Of a stretch of 64,000 nt of DNA, positions 47,001 to 57,143 are shown in pieces. The stretch is from Tragulus kanchil (taxonomy: Eukaryota; Chordata; Mammalia; Artiodactyla; Tragulidae). Below the pieces are notes generated by a model, which was not told the DNA's origin, did no database searches, and was given only the letters and a program-made list of their open reading frames with translations. Numbering within the stretch: position 1 is the stretch's first letter; each line of letters opens with the position of its first letter. The stretch spans positions 73,373,001 to 73,437,000 of the forward strand of contig JAIOJX010000028.1 in NCBI GenBank assembly GCA_022376925.1, read 5' to 3'. Position numbers and translations under genes: made by a program.

Positions 47001-48232
47001 CTCTTAGAATCCTTTGGATTTCTGCATGATCTGTTGTAATCTCTCCTTTTTCGTTTTTGATTTTGGTGATCTGGTTCTTCTCCCTCTTTTTCTTGATGAG
47101 TCTCGCCAGAGGCTTGCCAATTTTGTTTCCCTTTTCAAAGAACCAGCTTTTTGTTTTATTTATCCGAACTATAGTTTCTTTCATTTCTTTTTTATTTATT
47201 TCTGCTCTAGTCTTTATAATTTCTCATCTTCTGCTGGCTTTGGGATGTTTCTATTCTTTTTCCAATTGTTTTAAGCGGAGGTTTAGGTCATCTCCTTCAT
47301 ATTTTCCTAGTTTCTTGAGGTGGGATTGTATTGCTATAAATTTCCCCCTTAGAACTGCTTTTGCGTTATCCCATAAGTTTTACACAGTCGTATGTTCATC
47401 GTCATTTTCTTCTAGGAATTTTTAAATTTCTCCTTTGATTTCCTCAGTGATCAGTTGGTTTTTTAGGTAAGTGTTGTTTAATGGCCATGTGTTTGTATTT
47501 TTAGCGATTTTTTTTCCTGTAGTTGATGTCTAGTCTCATTGCATTGTGGTCCGAGAAGATGGTTGATATCATTTCAGTTTTCTTGAATTGACTGAGGTTT
47601 GATTTACGGCCCAAGATATGGTCTATCCTGGAGAATGTTCCGTGAGCACTTGAGAAGGAAGTGTATTCTTCTGCTTTTGGATGGAACGTCCTAAAGATAT
47701 TGATGAGGTCCATCTTTTCTAGTGTGGCATTTAACGCTTGTGTTTCTTTATTAATTTTCTGTTTAGATGATCTGTCCATTGGTGTGAGAGGAGTGTTAAA
47801 GTCTCCTACTATTACTGTGTTATTAATGATTTCTTCTTTTAAGTCTGAAAGTACCTGTCTTATGTATTGAGGTGCCCCTGTGTTGGGTGCGTAGATGTTC
47901 ATGACTGTTATGTCTTCCTCTTGGCTGGATCATTTAATCATGATGTAGTGACCTGCCTTGTCTCTTAGAATCTTCTTTACTTTAAAATCTATTTTGTCTG
48001 ATATGAGGATTGCTACTCCAGCTTTCTTTTGATTTCCATTTGCATGGAATACCTTTTTCCAGCCTTTCACTTTCAGTCAATGAGTGTCTCTAGGTCTGAA
48101 GTGGGTCTCTTGTAAACAGCATATATATGGGTCATGTTTCTTGATCCATTCAGCCAGACTGTGTCGTTTGGTTGGAGCATTTAATGCATTTATGTTCAAA
48201 GTAATTATTGACACGAATGTTCCTATTGTCAT
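44009..48232 (-). pseudogene. L1 ORF2 (endonuclease / reverse transcriptase) pseudogene
   Basis: ORF2 of L1 nicks DNA and reverse-transcribes L1 RNA. The start is ATG at 48232-48230 (MTIGTFVS), inside D17 copy 1. The endonuclease shows LNINALNA and QETHF (about 48110-48200) and, at 47501-47902, GDFN, RIDHIL and SDHNAMRL. The reverse transcriptase at 46213-47184 has [19 protein letters not shown] and [12 protein letters not shown], and FADD lies at 46130-46141. The C-terminal part ends at 44009. Breaks: TGA at about 48079-48081 (absent in the D17 copy), TGA at 47930-47932, a one-base loss near 46225, TAA near 45855, and TAG near 45154 only in D16 copy 2. D16 also duplicates 948 bp of the C-terminal half. 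An ancestral element with these lesions corrected would have been intact. Confidence 0.9.
44110..46005. repeat. Tandem duplication pair D16 (44110-45057 / 45058-46005)
   Basis: Offset 948 bp, the shortest pair, wholly inside L1 ORF2. Copy 2 differs at several places in its first ~100 bases (GCCT/GTGT near 44155/45103, T/A near 44206/45154) and rarely afterwards (T/A near 44555/45503). The T/A at 45154 makes a stop that copy 1 lacks. Confidence 0.97.
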
Positions 48233-50212
48233 CTTCTTAGAAGTTTGGGGTTTGATGTGTAGGACTTCTCCTACTCTTGTATTTATTGGCTGTATCAGGC
48301 CCTTTAACACTTGTTGTAGGGCTGGTTTTGTGGTACAGAATTCTTTTAGTTTTTGTCTGTCTGAGAAGCTTTTGACTTCTCCATCGATTCTAAATGAGAT
48401 TTTTGCTGGGTAGAGAATTCGTGTTATTCTCTTTTAGCCATTTAAATGTGTCCTGCCATTCTCTTCTGGCCTGCAGGGTTTCTGTTGAAAGATCCGCAGT
48501 TAGACGTATGGGGTTTCCTTTATATGTTATTTGTTGTTTGCTTCTAGCTGCTTTTAGTAATCTGTCTTTATATTTAGTCTGTGTTAGTTTGATTAGAATG
48601 TGCCTTGGTGTGTTTCTTCTGGGGTTTATCCTGTATGGAACTCTTTGTGCTTCTTGGACATGGCAGACTATTTCCTTTCCCATGCTGGGGAAGTTTCTAC
48701 AATAACCTCTTCAAGAATTTTTTCGTAACCTTTCTTCCCTGCTTCTTCTTCTGGGACTCCTATAATTCTAATGTTGGTGCATTTGATATTGTCCCATAGG
48801 CCCCTGAGGCTATCCTCAGTTCTTTTCATTCTTTCGGCTTTGTTCTGTTCCTCACCAGTTATTTCTACCAGTCTATCTTCCAGCACACTTATCCGTTTTT
48901 CAGCCTCAGACAGTCTACTGTTGAGGCCTTCTATCATATTTTTGAGTTCAGCAATTGAGTTGGTGGTCTCTATTTGCTTATTTTTAATTTCCTGCATGTC
49001 TTTTCTCAATGCACTAATTTCTTCTAATATTCTGTTTTCGGTGCTTTGCGTCCTCATTAGTATAGTTTTCTGAATTCTCTTTCAGATAATTTGTCTATCT
49101 CCTCCTCTGTCATTTGAGGCTGTGCACTATTTTTTCTTTAGTTTCAGTCTATGAGTGTCTCTAGGTCTGAAGTGGGTCTCTTGTAAACAGCATATATATG
49201 GGTCATGTTTCTTGATCCATTCAGCCAGACTGTGTCGTTTGGTTGGAGCATTTAATGCATTTATGTTCAAAGTAATTATTGACACGAATGTTCCTATTGT
49301 CATCTTCTTAGAAGTTTGGGGTTTGATGTGTAGGACTTCTCCTACTCTTGTATTTATTGGCTGTATCAGGCCCTTTAACACTTGTTGTAGGGCTGGTTTT
49401 GTGGTACAGAATTCTTTTAGTTTTTGTCTGTCTGAGAAGCTTTTGACTTCTCCATCGATTCTAAATGAGATTTTTGCTGGGTAGAGAATTCGTGTTATTC
49501 TCTTTTAGCCATTTAAATGTGTCCTGCCATTCTCTTCTGGCCTGCAGGGTTTCTGTTGAAAGATCCGCAGTTAGACGTATGGGGTTTCCTTTATATGTTA
49601 TTTGTTGTTTGCTTCTAGCTGCTTTTAGTAATCTGTCTTTATATTTAGTCTGTGTTAGTTTGATTAGAATGTGCCTTGGTGTGTTTCTTCTGGGGTTTAT
49701 CCTGTATGGAACTCTTTGTGCTTCTTGGACATGGCAGACTATTTCCTTTCCCATGCTGGGGAAGTTTCTACAATAACCTCTTCAAGAATTTTTTCGTAAC
49801 CTTTCTTCCCGTCTTCTTCTTCTGGGACTCCTATAATTCTAATGTTGGTGCATTTGATATTGTCCCATAGGCCCCTGAGGCTATCCTCAGTTCTTTTCAT
49901 TCTTTCGGCTTTGTTCTGTTCCTCACCAGTTATTTCTACCAGTCTATCTTCCAGCACACTTATCCGTTTTTCAGCCTCAGACAGTCTACTGTTGAGGCCT
50001 TCTATCATATTTTTGAGTTCAGCAATTGAGTTGGTGGTCTCTATTTGCTTATTTTTAATTTCCTGCATGTCTTTTCTCAATGCACTAATTTCTTCTAATA
50101 TTCTGTTTTCGGTGCTTTGCGTCCTCATTAGTATAGTTTTTCTGAATTCTCTTTCAGATAATTTGTCTATTTCCTCCTCTGTCATTTGAGGCTGTGATTC
50201 TCTAGCTTGGTC
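48072..50212. repeat. Tandem duplication pair D17 (48072-49142 / 49143-50212)
   Basis: Offset 1071-1072 bp, inside L1 ORF1 and the start of ORF2. Copy 1 ends at GAGGCTGTG plus about 18 unmatched bases (49125-49142). Differences: A/T at about 48080/49151 (stop against Arg), GC/GT near 48733/49804, and a T-run deletion near 49067 that shifts ORF1 in copy 1 only. Confidence 0.97.
48264..49124 (-). pseudogene. L1 ORF1 pseudogene, D17 copy 1 (duplicate)
   Basis: Duplicate of most of the ORF1 at 49304-50245. It carries an additional one-base T-run loss near 49067, making its open block 129 codons where the other copy has 159. It should be merged with the other copy. Confidence 0.85.
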
Positions 50213-50245
50213 CTTCATTTGTGCAGTGTTTCTCTGTCATTTCAT
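49304..50245 (-). pseudogene. L1 ORF1 (RNA-binding chaperone) pseudogene
   Basis: ORF1p is the trimeric RNA-binding protein of the L1 particle. Block 49739-50218 shows an acidic start (MTEEEIDKLSEREF), a heptad-rich coiled coil (EISALRKDMQEIKNKQ, EAEKRISVLEDR) and the beginning of the RRM (NIRIIGVPEEE). Block 49461-49754 holds the RRM end and C-terminal domain (RVPYRINPRRNTPRHI, YKDRLLKAARSKQ). Breaks: the first ATG (50245-50243) is followed two codons later by TGA; one A is missing near 49752, joining VIVE to a wrong frame; and about 8 bases are missing near 49490. After the last break the ORF1 frame runs without a stop into ORF2. The ORF1 end is therefore not defined. Confidence 0.88.
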
Positions 50246-52084
50246 CTCTAGTATTGTATGTTCTTTGATAGTGTGGGGTCTTGGAATTAGGGATTCCACT
50301 CCGAGGATCCTTGGTTTGATGATTGGTCAGGTGGTGTAGGTTCTATGCCTGGTTTGCTATGGTGTTCTGTGATATTAGTTTAAGTACTAGCATCTGAGGA
50401 ATGAGAGGTGTATCCCTGATGGGTGATAGTCATAAAAGCATGCAGATATTTTCTAACATGGTCATAAGATATGCATACATACACAGGAATAACCACATCT
50501 AACCAGTCTTACAGTGACAAAGCATAGGAAATTTTCCTGGCAAACGACACAATCAAAGATGGTACTTGCCCGTTAAGCTCTGAGTTAATTAAAATAGTGC
50601 CTGGAAAAATAGATCTTGGGTAAGGTCCTGGCTTGGACTATTTCATTGAAAGCAATTTTTAACTAAGACATGTGTTGGGGGTGAGGATATGGAGAGTGTA
50701 TGGGTAATGAGAAGGAATAGATTCGTCTTGGAAGGATTTTATAGGGTTATGTAGCCAAGATTGGTGTGTTGTATTGTTTAGTGCAGCTGGAAGAGAATAG
50801 TGGAGACAGGAAGGTAGGAAATATTTATCTAGGGGGTAGTGGTATATAGGAGAAAGTTTTAGATTTAGAACATAGAGGGAGGAAGGAGTGGGAAAGAGGA
50901 AAGAAAATTAGAAGTTCAAGAATTAAAATTAAGAAAAAAAATAATAAAAAATTAATAATTAAAAATCAAAAAAAATTAAAAATTAAAAATTAAAAAAGGA
51001 AGGAGAAACTTAATAAGAAGAGACCAAAGAGAGAGAGAGAGAGAGAGAAAATCCAAACCTGACCAATCAAACAAATAAGCAGAACCGTCCTCAACAGACA
51101 AACACAAAAGCTAAATACTGTGCCTGGTTTTTATCCTCTCATCTGTCTGGAAGCCAGTCTGCTCTCAATGGTGTTGTCTTGATGATGCAACCTTTTCCTT
51201 ATGGCACCGGCCTGCAAGCTCAGGTGCTGGCCGGGACGCGGGCTGTTCCCAGTCCGTCTGGCGGGGGCCGTGGTGCGCGCGCAATCCCGTGTTGGGCGGG
51301 GGCGTCCTGACTCTGCAGCGCACCCGCAGGTAGCCTTTGATACCTGCCCTTCTCCCGACTTCCTCTGCTGCGTGTGTAGCCATGGGGGTGCAGCTATGGG
51401 GGGGCAGGGGCTCCTCCGCCACTGGCGCGCGTGCACTGCCGGTTGCGCCTCCAAGTCCCAAAGGCAGGCACAAGGTTCCCCGTCTGGTTCGAGCCTGGTC
51501 CCTGGTCAGCAATCTGTGGGCGACTTCCCCTTCAGCCAGTCCCCCACTAGGAGTGTTTGAACTCTGCTGATGCCAGGTGGAAAGTCGTGATTTTCGCCCG
51601 GCGGCCGAGTGGCGCGATCCTCACGCTGGGCGCTCCCTCCCAGCTCCTGGTCGGTCTCTAGGCAGCACTCTCTGCATTCCGACCGGCCTCAGGTCGCTAG
51701 GCAGCAAGCGCGTTCTGCTCGGCCCTGCTCCGGTATCCTATCTTCGCAGTGGGTTAATTTCTGCCGGCGACCAGGCGGATTCTTGGAGTTTTCACGCTGA
51801 GCGCTGCCCTTTCTCCCCCGAGGCTCTGCTTAGGCCCCCTTTTAGGGCACTTGCTGGCGCGCTCTCTGTCTGTGCGGTCCGGCGTGGGGGTTAGGATAGA
51901 GGATTCTTAGAACCCTAGCTCCGGGAAATTTCTGGCTATTCACTCTACTCTCGCGGACCTATGGAATTCTGTCGTCTAGCGGCTGGTTTGTTGATGGTGG
52001 TTCTTTTCTTGATTAGTTTTGGTGATTCTGTTGGGGAGCTGGTGAAATCTTCCCCTCATTCCTCCGCCATCTTGGCTCCTCCTC
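50246..52084 (-). promoter_or_regulatory. 5'UTR / internal promoter region of the minus-strand L1
   Basis: About 1.84 kb. The distal part (51184-52084) is GC- and CpG-rich; an A/T-rich stretch (50930-51000) and a GA repeat (51029-51047) lie nearer ORF1. At the very start (52064-52074) the element reads CAAGATGGCGG on the minus strand, a YY1 site in the position where human L1 has one. Frames of 60-119 codons in the GC-rich part are chance frames, not exons. Confidence 0.82.
51029..51047. repeat. (GA)n simple repeat
   Basis: Ten GA units within the L1 5'UTR; the plus-strand L1 has a poly-T run at the equivalent place. Confidence 0.9.
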
Positions 52085-52096
52085 TCATGCTTTCTT
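52085..52096. repeat. 5'-side target-site duplication of the minus-strand L1
   Basis: TCATGCTTTCTT directly after the L1 5' end, matching 42033-42044. Duplicates occur at 53216-53227 (D18) and 54323-54334 (D19). Confidence 0.88.
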
Positions 52097-52316
52097 AAAA
52101 GATTCTTTCTCTCCTTTTGCTTACCCTTACCATTTCCATCTGTAGTATTATAATCCAAACTTTCCTCATTATTGAATTACTGAATGTTCCCCAAATGACC
52201 TTTCTCTCCCCAGTCTCTTTTCTTGCCAGTTCTTCTCTCTGTTCTGTTCATAATGGTCACTGATCAACAATGTGTTCTAGTTGGTGGTACTTTTTACTTC
52301 CGGGCGGGCGTCCTGG

Positions 52317-53215
52317 GATGCAACCTTTTCCTTATGGCACCGCCTGCAAGCTCAGGTGCTGGCCGGGACGCGGCTGTTCCCAGTCCGTCTGGCGGGGGCC
52401 GTGGTGCGCGCGCAATCCCGTGTTGGGCGGGGGCGTCCTGACTCTGCAGCGCACCCGCAGGTAGCCTTTGATACCTGCCCTTCTCCCGACTTCCTCTGCT
52501 GCGGGTGTAGCCATGGGGGTGCAGCTATGGGGGGGCAGGGGCTCCTCCGCCACTGGCGCGCGTGCACTGCCGGTTGCGCCTCCAAGTCCCAAAGGCAGGC
52601 ACAAGGTTCCCCGTCTGGTTCGAGCCTGGTCCCTGGTCAGCAATCTGTGGGCGACTTCCCCTTCAGCCAGTCCCCCACTAGGAGTGTTTGAACTCAGCTG
52701 ATGCCAGGTGGAAAGTCGTGATTTTCGCCCGGCGGCCGAGTGGCGCGATCCTCACGCTGGGCGCTCCCTCCCAGCTCCTGGTCGGTCTCTAGGCAGCACT
52801 CTCTGCGTTCCGACCGGCCTCAGGTCGCTAGTCAGCAAGCGCGTTCTGCTCGGCCCTGCTCCGGTATCCTATCTTCGCAGTGGGTTAATTTCTGCCGGCG
52901 ACCAGGCGGATTCTTGGAGTTTTCACGCTGAGCGCTGCCCTTTCTCCCCCGAGGCTCTGCTTAGGCCCCCTTTTAGGGCACTTGCTGGCGCGCTCTCTGT
53001 CTGTGCGGTCCGGCGTGGGGGTTAGGATAGAGGATTCTTAGAACCCTAGCTCCGGGAAATTTCTGGCTATTCACTCTACTCTCGCGGACCTATGGAATTC
53101 TGTCGTCTAGCGGCTGGTTTGTTGATGGTGGTTCTTTTCTTGATTAGTTTTGGTGATTCTGTTGGGGAGCTGGTGAAATCTTCCCCTCATTCCTCCGCCA
53201 TCTTGGCTCCTCCTC
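52317..53215 (-). mobile_element. L1 5'UTR, D18 duplicate
   Basis: Second copy of the GC-rich L1 5'UTR (51184-52084 at offset 1131). It is not a separate truncated L1, because it includes the true 5' end, the target duplication and the same flank. Confidence 0.88.
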
Positions 53216-53527
53216 TCATGCTTTCTTAAAAGATTCTTTCTCTCCTTTTGCTTACCCTTACCATTTCCATCTGTAGTATTATAATCCAAACTTTCCTCAT
53301 TATTGAATTACTGAATGTTCCCCAAATGACCTTTCTCTCCCCAGTCTCTTTTCTTGCCAGTTCTTCTCTCTGTTCTGTTCATAATGGTCACTGATCAACA
53401 ATGTGTTCTAGTTGGTGTGTACTTGTGATTTACTCATGAATAAGATAGATAACAAGGGCAGATACTAAATGACTAATACTATAAATACTACAACAGTAAT
53501 GTATGAGATCTACCCTGATCTTATGCA

Positions 53528-53745
53528 GGGTGTCTTATACTTGGCACTATTGACATTTTGTGCTGGACAATTCTTTGTTGTGGGAACTGTCCTGTGTGCA
53601 TTGTAGGATATTTAGCAGTATTTCTGGCCTATACCCACTACATGCCAGTAGCACCTTTCCAGTGATGAAAAGCAAAAGTGTCTCTGGCTGCTGCCAGATA
53701 TCCTCTGGGGGCAAAATTCTCCTCCTGTGGTGACTCACTGCCCAG
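53528..53745 (-). mobile_element. MER20 (hAT-Charlie) remnant
   Basis: CTTGGCACTATTGACATTTT, ATTCTTTGTTGTGGGAACTG, CATTGTAGGATATTTAGCAG and CACTACATGCCAGTAGCACC are antisense MER20 landmarks. The 63-codon minus frame is a shadow. The D19 duplicate is at 54635-54852. Confidence 0.87.
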
Positions 53746-54228
53746 CTATAGTCTGTGTGGGCTGGAAAATGAGTTTAATGTGGAAATGTTTACCTGTGAA
53801 TAGACCATTTGGATGGAGAGATGAAGAATGAATTGGAATTAGTAGGAATTAGAGTTGGGGAAGGAAGGAGGCAGAGTCTCTGGAAGGTGGAAGAGTCTCA
53901 GTGTTCTAGGAAGGAAGCCCAATACATGCAAAGACCTTAGAGTGGGAATGAACATGGAATATTCCAGGAACTGAAAGCAGGCAAGTATGGACTAGCACAG
54001 CATGTGTTTAGACCTTGGCTACTGCCAAGGTTGAGAGATACACTCATCTAGCCAGTCTGTGTGGATCACGCTCAAAGCTGTGAGCAGTGAGAAACCATAC
54101 TTTTTAGCAGGAAAAGTACATTTCTGCTTTTTGGAAGGATAATGACAAGATCTTGAAGTCAATCAGGACAATGGCAGGAATGGGATGAAGGAGAGATTGA
54201 ACCTACACTAGCATCAATTCCTGTTGAA
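53746..54228. other. Unassigned non-coding DNA
   Basis: No gene or repeat recognised. Most of this stretch (53852-54215) occurs three times because D19 and D20 chain together (54960 and 56053). Confidence 0.5.
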
Positions 54229-54322
54229 TTGATGGTGGTTCTTTTCTTGATTAGTTTTGGTGATTCTGTTGGGGAGCTGGTGAAATCTTCCCCTCATTCC
54301 TCCGCCATCTTGGCTCCTCCTC
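54229..54322 (-). mobile_element. L1 5' end, third copy
   Basis: The first ~94 bases of the L1 5'UTR again, from D19. Confidence 0.85.
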
Positions 54323-54634
54323 TCATGCTTTCTTAAAAGATTCTTTCTCTCCTTTTGCTTACCCTTACCATTTCCATCTGTAGTATTATAATCCAAACTT
54401 TCCTCATTATTGAATTACTGAATGTTCCCCAAATGACCTTTCTCTCCCCAGTCTCTTTTCTTGCCAGTTCTTCTCTCTGTTCTGTTCATAATGGTCACTG
54501 ATCAACAATGTGTTCTAGTTGGTGTGTACTTGTGATTTACTCATGAATAAGATAGATAACAAGGGCAGATACTAAATGACTAATACTATAAATACTACAA
54601 CAGTAATGTATGAGATCTACCCTGATCTTATGCA

Positions 54635-54852
54635 GGGTGTCTTATACTTGGCACTATTGACATTTTGTGCTGGACAATTCTTTGTTGTGGAAACTGTCCT
54701 GTGTGCATTGTAGGATATTTAGCAGTATTTCTGGCCTATACCCACTACATGCCAGTAGCACCTTTCCAGTGATGAAAAGCAAAAGTGTCTCTGGCTGCTG
54801 CCAGATATCCTCTGGGGGCAAAATTCTCCTCCTGTGGTGACTCACTGCCCAG
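54635..54852 (-). mobile_element. MER20 remnant, D19 duplicate
   Basis: Duplicate of 53528-53745. Confidence 0.87.
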
Positions 54853-54960
54853 CTATAGTCTGTGTGGGCTGGAAAATGAGTTTAATGTGGAAATGTTTAC
54901 CTGTGAATAGACCATTTGGATGGAGAGATGAAGAATGAATTGGAATTAGTAGGAATTAGA

Positions 54961-57143
54961 GTTGGAGAAGGAAGGAGGCAGAGTCTCTGGAAGGTGGAAG
55001 AGTCTCAGTGTTCTAGGAAGGAAGCCCAATACATGCAAAGACCTTAGAGTGGGAATGAACATGGAATATTCCAGGAACTGAAAGCAGGCAAGTATGGACT
55101 AGCACAGCATGTGTTTAGACCTTGGCTACTGCCAAGGTTGAGAGATACACTCATCTAGCCAGTCTGTGTGGATCACGCTCAAAGCTGTGAGCAGTGAGAA
55201 ACCATACTTTTTAGCAGGAAAAGTACATTTCTGCTTTTTGGAAGGATAATGACAAGATCTTGAAGTCAATCAGGACAATGGCAGGAATGGGATGAAGGGA
55301 GAGATTGAACCTACACTAGCATCTCCTGTGAATGAGGTTGGGGCTGAGGCTGTGTTGACAACAGTAAGGATGAGTAGACAAGGATGTGGCTAACTGGTGA
55401 CAGCATAAGGACAAGAGCTAGGTGTGTGCATGTATCATACATTTATGAATGTATGTGCATATGATCTTTTTTATTTATTTTAACAAGAGGCTGAGTTTTT
55501 AAAGAGTCTTGGAGGACCTTTGTCAGATAACACAAGCTACCTTCACAAGCTTGCAGCCCTTGGATTCAGGAGGTGGGTGCCATGTGAAAGATACATCTTC
55601 CACTGGAAAGAGGCATGGAGGAGACAGGAGTCTTACAGAAGACAAGGAAAGACAGGGAATGTTAATGAAGAGGCTGAGGATAGAGGCAGTTTTTTCTTCA
55701 TAAAACTCCAGAGGATGCTGTTGAAGGCAGGGCCTGGGGTGAGAGGAAAAAGAGGTACAGACTCTTCAAGGGATGACACCTGGCACAGTTTAGACATCTG
55801 GGTCTTCTGTCCCATTGTGCAACAAATAGAGTAGGCTGGGAATGTGGCACATGGTGGATTATTTCTGGGTATCTCGAGGGACAGAGTGAACATGTGGTTC
55901 TAATAGGGAGAAACTGGAGATTTTGGTAATTGTGAAACAAATCTTACCCAAAGTATACTTTTGTAAGGTAAGCTCTAACCCCTTCTTCCCCATCCTAACA
56001 GAAATATGCCGAATAAATAGGACTGTTACTGCCTGGCCTCCTTACCCTTTTGGTTGGAGAAGGAAGGAGGCAGAGTCTCTGGAAGGTGGAAGAGTCTCAG
56101 TGTTCTAGGAAGGAAGCCCAATACATGCAAAGACCTTAGAGTGGGAATGAACATGGAATATTCCAGGAACTGAAAGCAGGCAAGTATGGACTAGCACAGC
56201 ATGTGTTTAGACCTTGGCTACTGCCAAGGTTGAGAGATACACTCATCTAGCCAGTCTGTGTGGATCACGCTCAAAGCTGTGAGCAGTGAGAAACCATACT
56301 TTTTAGCAGGAAAAGTACATTTCTGCTTTTTGGAAGGATAATGACAAGATCTTGAAGTCAATCAGGACAATGGCAGGAATGGGATGAAGGGAGAGATTGA
56401 ACCTACACTAGCATCTCCTGTGAATGAGGTTGGGGCTGAGGCTGTGTTGACAACAGTAAGGATGAGTAGACAAGGATGTGGCTAACTGGTGACAGCATAA
56501 GGACAAGAGCTAGGTGTGTGCATGTATCATACATTTATGAATGTATGTGCATATGATCTTTTTTATTTATTTTAACAAGAGGCTGAGTTTTTAAAGAGTC
56601 TTGGAGGACCTTTGTCAGATAACACAAGCTACCTTCACAAGCTTGCAGCCCTTGGATTCAGGAGGTGGGTGCCATGTGAAAGATACATCTTCCACTGGAA
56701 AGAGGCATGGAGGAGACAGGAGTCTTACAGAAGACAAGGAAAGACAGGGAATGTTAATGAAGAGCTGAGGATAGAGGCAGTTTTTTCTTCATAAAACTCC
56801 AGAGGATGCTGTTGAAGGCAGGGCCTGGGGTGAGAGGAAAAAGAGGTACAGACTCTTCAAGGGATGACACCTGGCACAGTTTAGACATCTGGGTCTTCTG
56901 TCCCATTGTGCAACAAATAGAGTAGGCTGGGAATGTGGCACATGGTGGATTATTTCTGGGTATCTCGAGGGACAGAGTGAACACGTGGTTCTAATAGGGA
57001 GAAACTGGAGATTTTGGTAATTGTGAAACAAATCTTACCCAAAGTATACTTTTGTAAGGTAAGCTCTAACCCCTTCTTCCCCATCCTAACAGAAATATGC
57101 CGAATAAATAGGACTGTTACTGCCTGGCCTCCTTACCCTTTTG
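54961..57143. repeat. Tandem duplication pair D20 (54961-56052 / 56053-57143)
   Basis: Offset 1092-1091 bp with a clean junction: TTACCCTTTTG runs into GTTGGAGAAGG in copy 1 and into CTCCACATG in copy 2. A G-run length difference near 55672/56764 and T/C near 55891/56983. The content is unassigned. Confidence 0.97.
55323..57143. other. Unassigned non-coding DNA
   Basis: No gene or repeat recognised. Frames of 60-104 codons (55509-56108 and copies) overlap on both strands and lack conserved motifs. Confidence 0.5.

Larger units (their letters stand above)
42045..52084 (-). mobile_element. Full-length L1 LINE with 12-bp target duplication
   Basis: An antisense L1 complete from poly-T (poly-A tail) to the 5' start GAGGAGGAGCCAAGATGGCG, ending at 52084. 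It is flanked on both sides by TCATGCTTTCTT. Order from the right: GC- and CpG-rich 5'UTR (about 50246-52084), ORF1, ORF2, 3'UTR (43139-44008). D15, D16 and D17 inflate it; without the extra copies it is about 6.9 kb. The exact target duplication and many surviving CpGs in the 5'UTR point to a fairly recent insertion. Both ORFs carry stops or frameshifts, so it is inactive as read. Part of its 5'UTR is repeated at 52317-53215 and 54229-54322. Confidence 0.93.
51184..53425. repeat. Tandem duplication pair D18 (51184-52316 / 52317-53425)
   Basis: Offset 1133-1131 bp. It covers the L1 5'UTR and about 200 bp of flanking DNA. Copy 1 ends near AGTTGGT with about 30 unmatched bases (52288-52316). 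A few differences: a G-run change near 51240/52371, T/G near 51374/52504, and A/G near 51676/52807. Confidence 0.96.
53122..55322. repeat. Tandem duplication pair D19 (53122-54228 / 54229-55322)
   Basis: Offset 1107 bp. Copy 1 ends at CACTAGCATC plus about 13 unmatched bases; copy 2 continues CACTAGCATCTCCTG. It starts inside the L1 5' end and carries a MER20 and unassigned DNA. G/A differ near 53582/54689. Confidence 0.96.

Noticed and set aside
44136..49073. Plus-strand frames of 60-122 codons with hydrophobic runs
   Set aside because: They are antisense shadows of L1 ORF1 and ORF2, which read on the minus strand.
51201..51894. Several overlapping frames of 63-136 codons in GC-rich DNA, resembling a CpG-island first exon
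   Set aside because: The region is the L1 5'UTR: it ends at the L1 5' terminus and target duplication, and the plus-strand L1 has the same sequence.
52317..53215. A second, truncated L1
   Set aside because: It shares the same 5' end, target duplication and flanking DNA as the first, so it is the D18 duplicate.
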